From contig CAZMKU010000085.1 in the NCBI GenBank assembly GCA_964567085.1, forward strand, positions 1 to 7,029: DNA of 7,029 nt. The letters are read 5' to 3'. The first letter of the stretch is position 1. Every line of letters begins with the position of its first letter. The position numbers and the translations under genes are program-made. Shown one piece after another: positions 6,223-7,029 of the stretch. Under the pieces are notes generated by a model. It saw only the letters and a program-made list of their open reading frames with translations. It was not told the DNA's origin and made no database searches. The DNA comes from SVTX01 sp964567085 (GTDB lineage Bacteria; Bacillota; Clostridia; Oscillospirales; CAG-272).

Positions 6223-7029
6223 TCATTCAAAAAGCGCGTCAACAAAGTCCTTTGCGTCAAATTCTCTCATATCGTCTATCTTCTCGCCGACACCGATGAA
6301 CTTAACGGGAATTCCAAGCTCGCGCTTGATGGAAATCACAATACCGCCCTTGGCAGAGCCGTCGAGCTTATTGAGCGTAATACCCGTAATGCTCGCAGCC
6401 TTGGAAAATTCCTTTGCCTGAATTATCGCGTTCTGTCCCGTCGTCGCGTCAAGCACGAGCAGATTCTCTCTCGATGCGCCCGGAAGCTCTCTGTCAATTA
6501 CTCGATTTATCTTCGCAAGCTCGTTCATAAGGTTTGTCTTATTCTGAAGTCTGCCCGCAGTATCAATAATAAGAACGTCCGCCTGCTTTTTCTTTGCATA
6601 GCTTATAGCATCGAAAACAACTGCAGCAGGGTCGCTTCCCTCATTCTGTCTTACCATATCGACCTTGGCGCGCTCGCACCAAACCTCAAGCTGCTCGATA
6701 GCCGCCGCTCTGAACGTATCAGCCGCCGCCACGACTACCTTTTTGCCTGACAGACGAAGTCTCTTTGATATCTTACCGATGGACGTGGTCTTACCCGCGC
6801 CGTTTACACCGATAACGAGAATTACGGAGGGAGTCGTGTTAAGCTCGAGTCCCTTATGCTCGCCGATCATCTCGGAGATGATCTCCTTGAGCGAGGATAT
6901 GACCTGCTCCTTTTCCTTAAGTCTGCCGTCCTTGATCCTATCGCGAAGCTCGTCGATTATCTCCTCGGTCGCAGAAACGCCGAGGTCGGACATAATAAGC
7001 AGCTCCTCAAGCTCGTCAAGCAGATCCTC
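6223..7029 (-). CDS. ftsY: Signal recognition particle receptor FtsY, 5'-truncated by window edge
   Basis: 268 C-terminal residues of the SRP receptor GTPase, which pairs with Ffh to deliver ribosome-nascent-chain complexes to the membrane. The frame is open to base 7029; the ATG at 6993 is internal, because the upstream residues EDLLDELEELL belong to the N domain. Numbering from 7029: the P-loop GVNGAGKTT is at 74-82; DTFRAAAIEQL at about 104-114; DTAGRL at 156-161; G4 NKLDG at 220-224; GVGEKIDDM from about 246; and it ends FDAKDFVDALFE as FtsY proteins do. No C-terminal M domain is present, which separates it from Ffh. The missing part is the start of the N domain and any acidic A domain. 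The G4 motif reads NKLD rather than the TKLD usual in SRP GTPases. It is the most upstream visible gene of the operon, so the promoter lies outside. Confidence 0.97.
   Translation of the reverse strand, partial: EDLLDELEELLIMSDLGVSATEEIIDELRDRIKDGRLKEKEQVISSLKEIISEMIGEHKGLELNTTPSVILVIGVNGAGKTTSIGKISKRLRLSGKKVVVAAADTFRAAAIEQLEVWCERAKVDMVRQNEGSDPAAVVFDAISYAKKKQADVLIIDTAGRLQNKTNLMNELAKINRVIDRELPGASRENLLVLDATTGQNAIIQAKEFSKAASITGITLNKLDGSAKGGIVISIKRELGIPVKFIGVGEKIDDMREFDAKDFVDALFE

Noticed and set aside
1..7029. Possible defence island, CRISPR array, toxin-antitoxin pair, prophage or insertion sequence
   Set aside because: No repeats with spacers, transposase or integrase motifs, or paired small genes of that kind; every gene except three small or unknown ones is a known housekeeping family in expected order.

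Overview
The window is a gene-dense stretch of a bacterial core chromosome, most likely from a clostridial Firmicute (Bacillota), plausibly an Oscillospirales-type gut anaerobe. This rests on three things. A small UPF0291/DUF896 protein, essentially a Firmicutes family, is present. The gene order yhbY-nadD-yqeK-rsfS matches yqeI-nadD-yqeK-yqeL of Bacillus subtilis. Shine-Dalgarno sites are strong and purine-rich, with moderate GC and AT-rich intergenic DNA. The genus cannot be fixed from the sequence alone.

Layout. Bases 1-2041 (+ strand) hold the 3' three quarters of pheT (phenylalanyl-tRNA synthetase beta chain) and a 71-residue UPF0291 protein 9 nt downstream, closed by a rho-independent terminator (2046-2084). 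A near-consensus housekeeping promoter (2086-2114) follows at once and starts a second + strand unit (2152-3664): an RNHCP-type zinc-ribbon protein, ruvX (YqgF nuclease/resolvase family) and a single-pass membrane protein of unknown function. A compact hairpin (3665-3690) fills the whole gap between the stop codons of this unit and of the convergent operon and probably terminates both. Bases 3691-7029 (- strand) hold a tightly packed operon read from right to left: ftsY (5' end outside the window), rdgB, yhbY, nadD, yqeK, rsfS. Spacings are 13, 14, 3, -4 and 4 nt.

Functionally this is housekeeping: tRNA charging, membrane targeting (FtsY), nucleotide-pool cleaning (RdgB), ribosome assembly and silencing (YhbY, RsfS), NAD synthesis (NadD), Ap4A breakdown (YqeK) and rRNA or DNA processing (RuvX). 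I see no mobile element, CRISPR array, tRNA, rRNA, toxin-antitoxin pair or defence system, and no gene-free stretch longer than about 110 bases. The only parts with undescribed biology are the RNHCP protein, the unknown membrane protein beside ruvX, and the UPF0291 protein. I do not see evidence for an exciting new system here.
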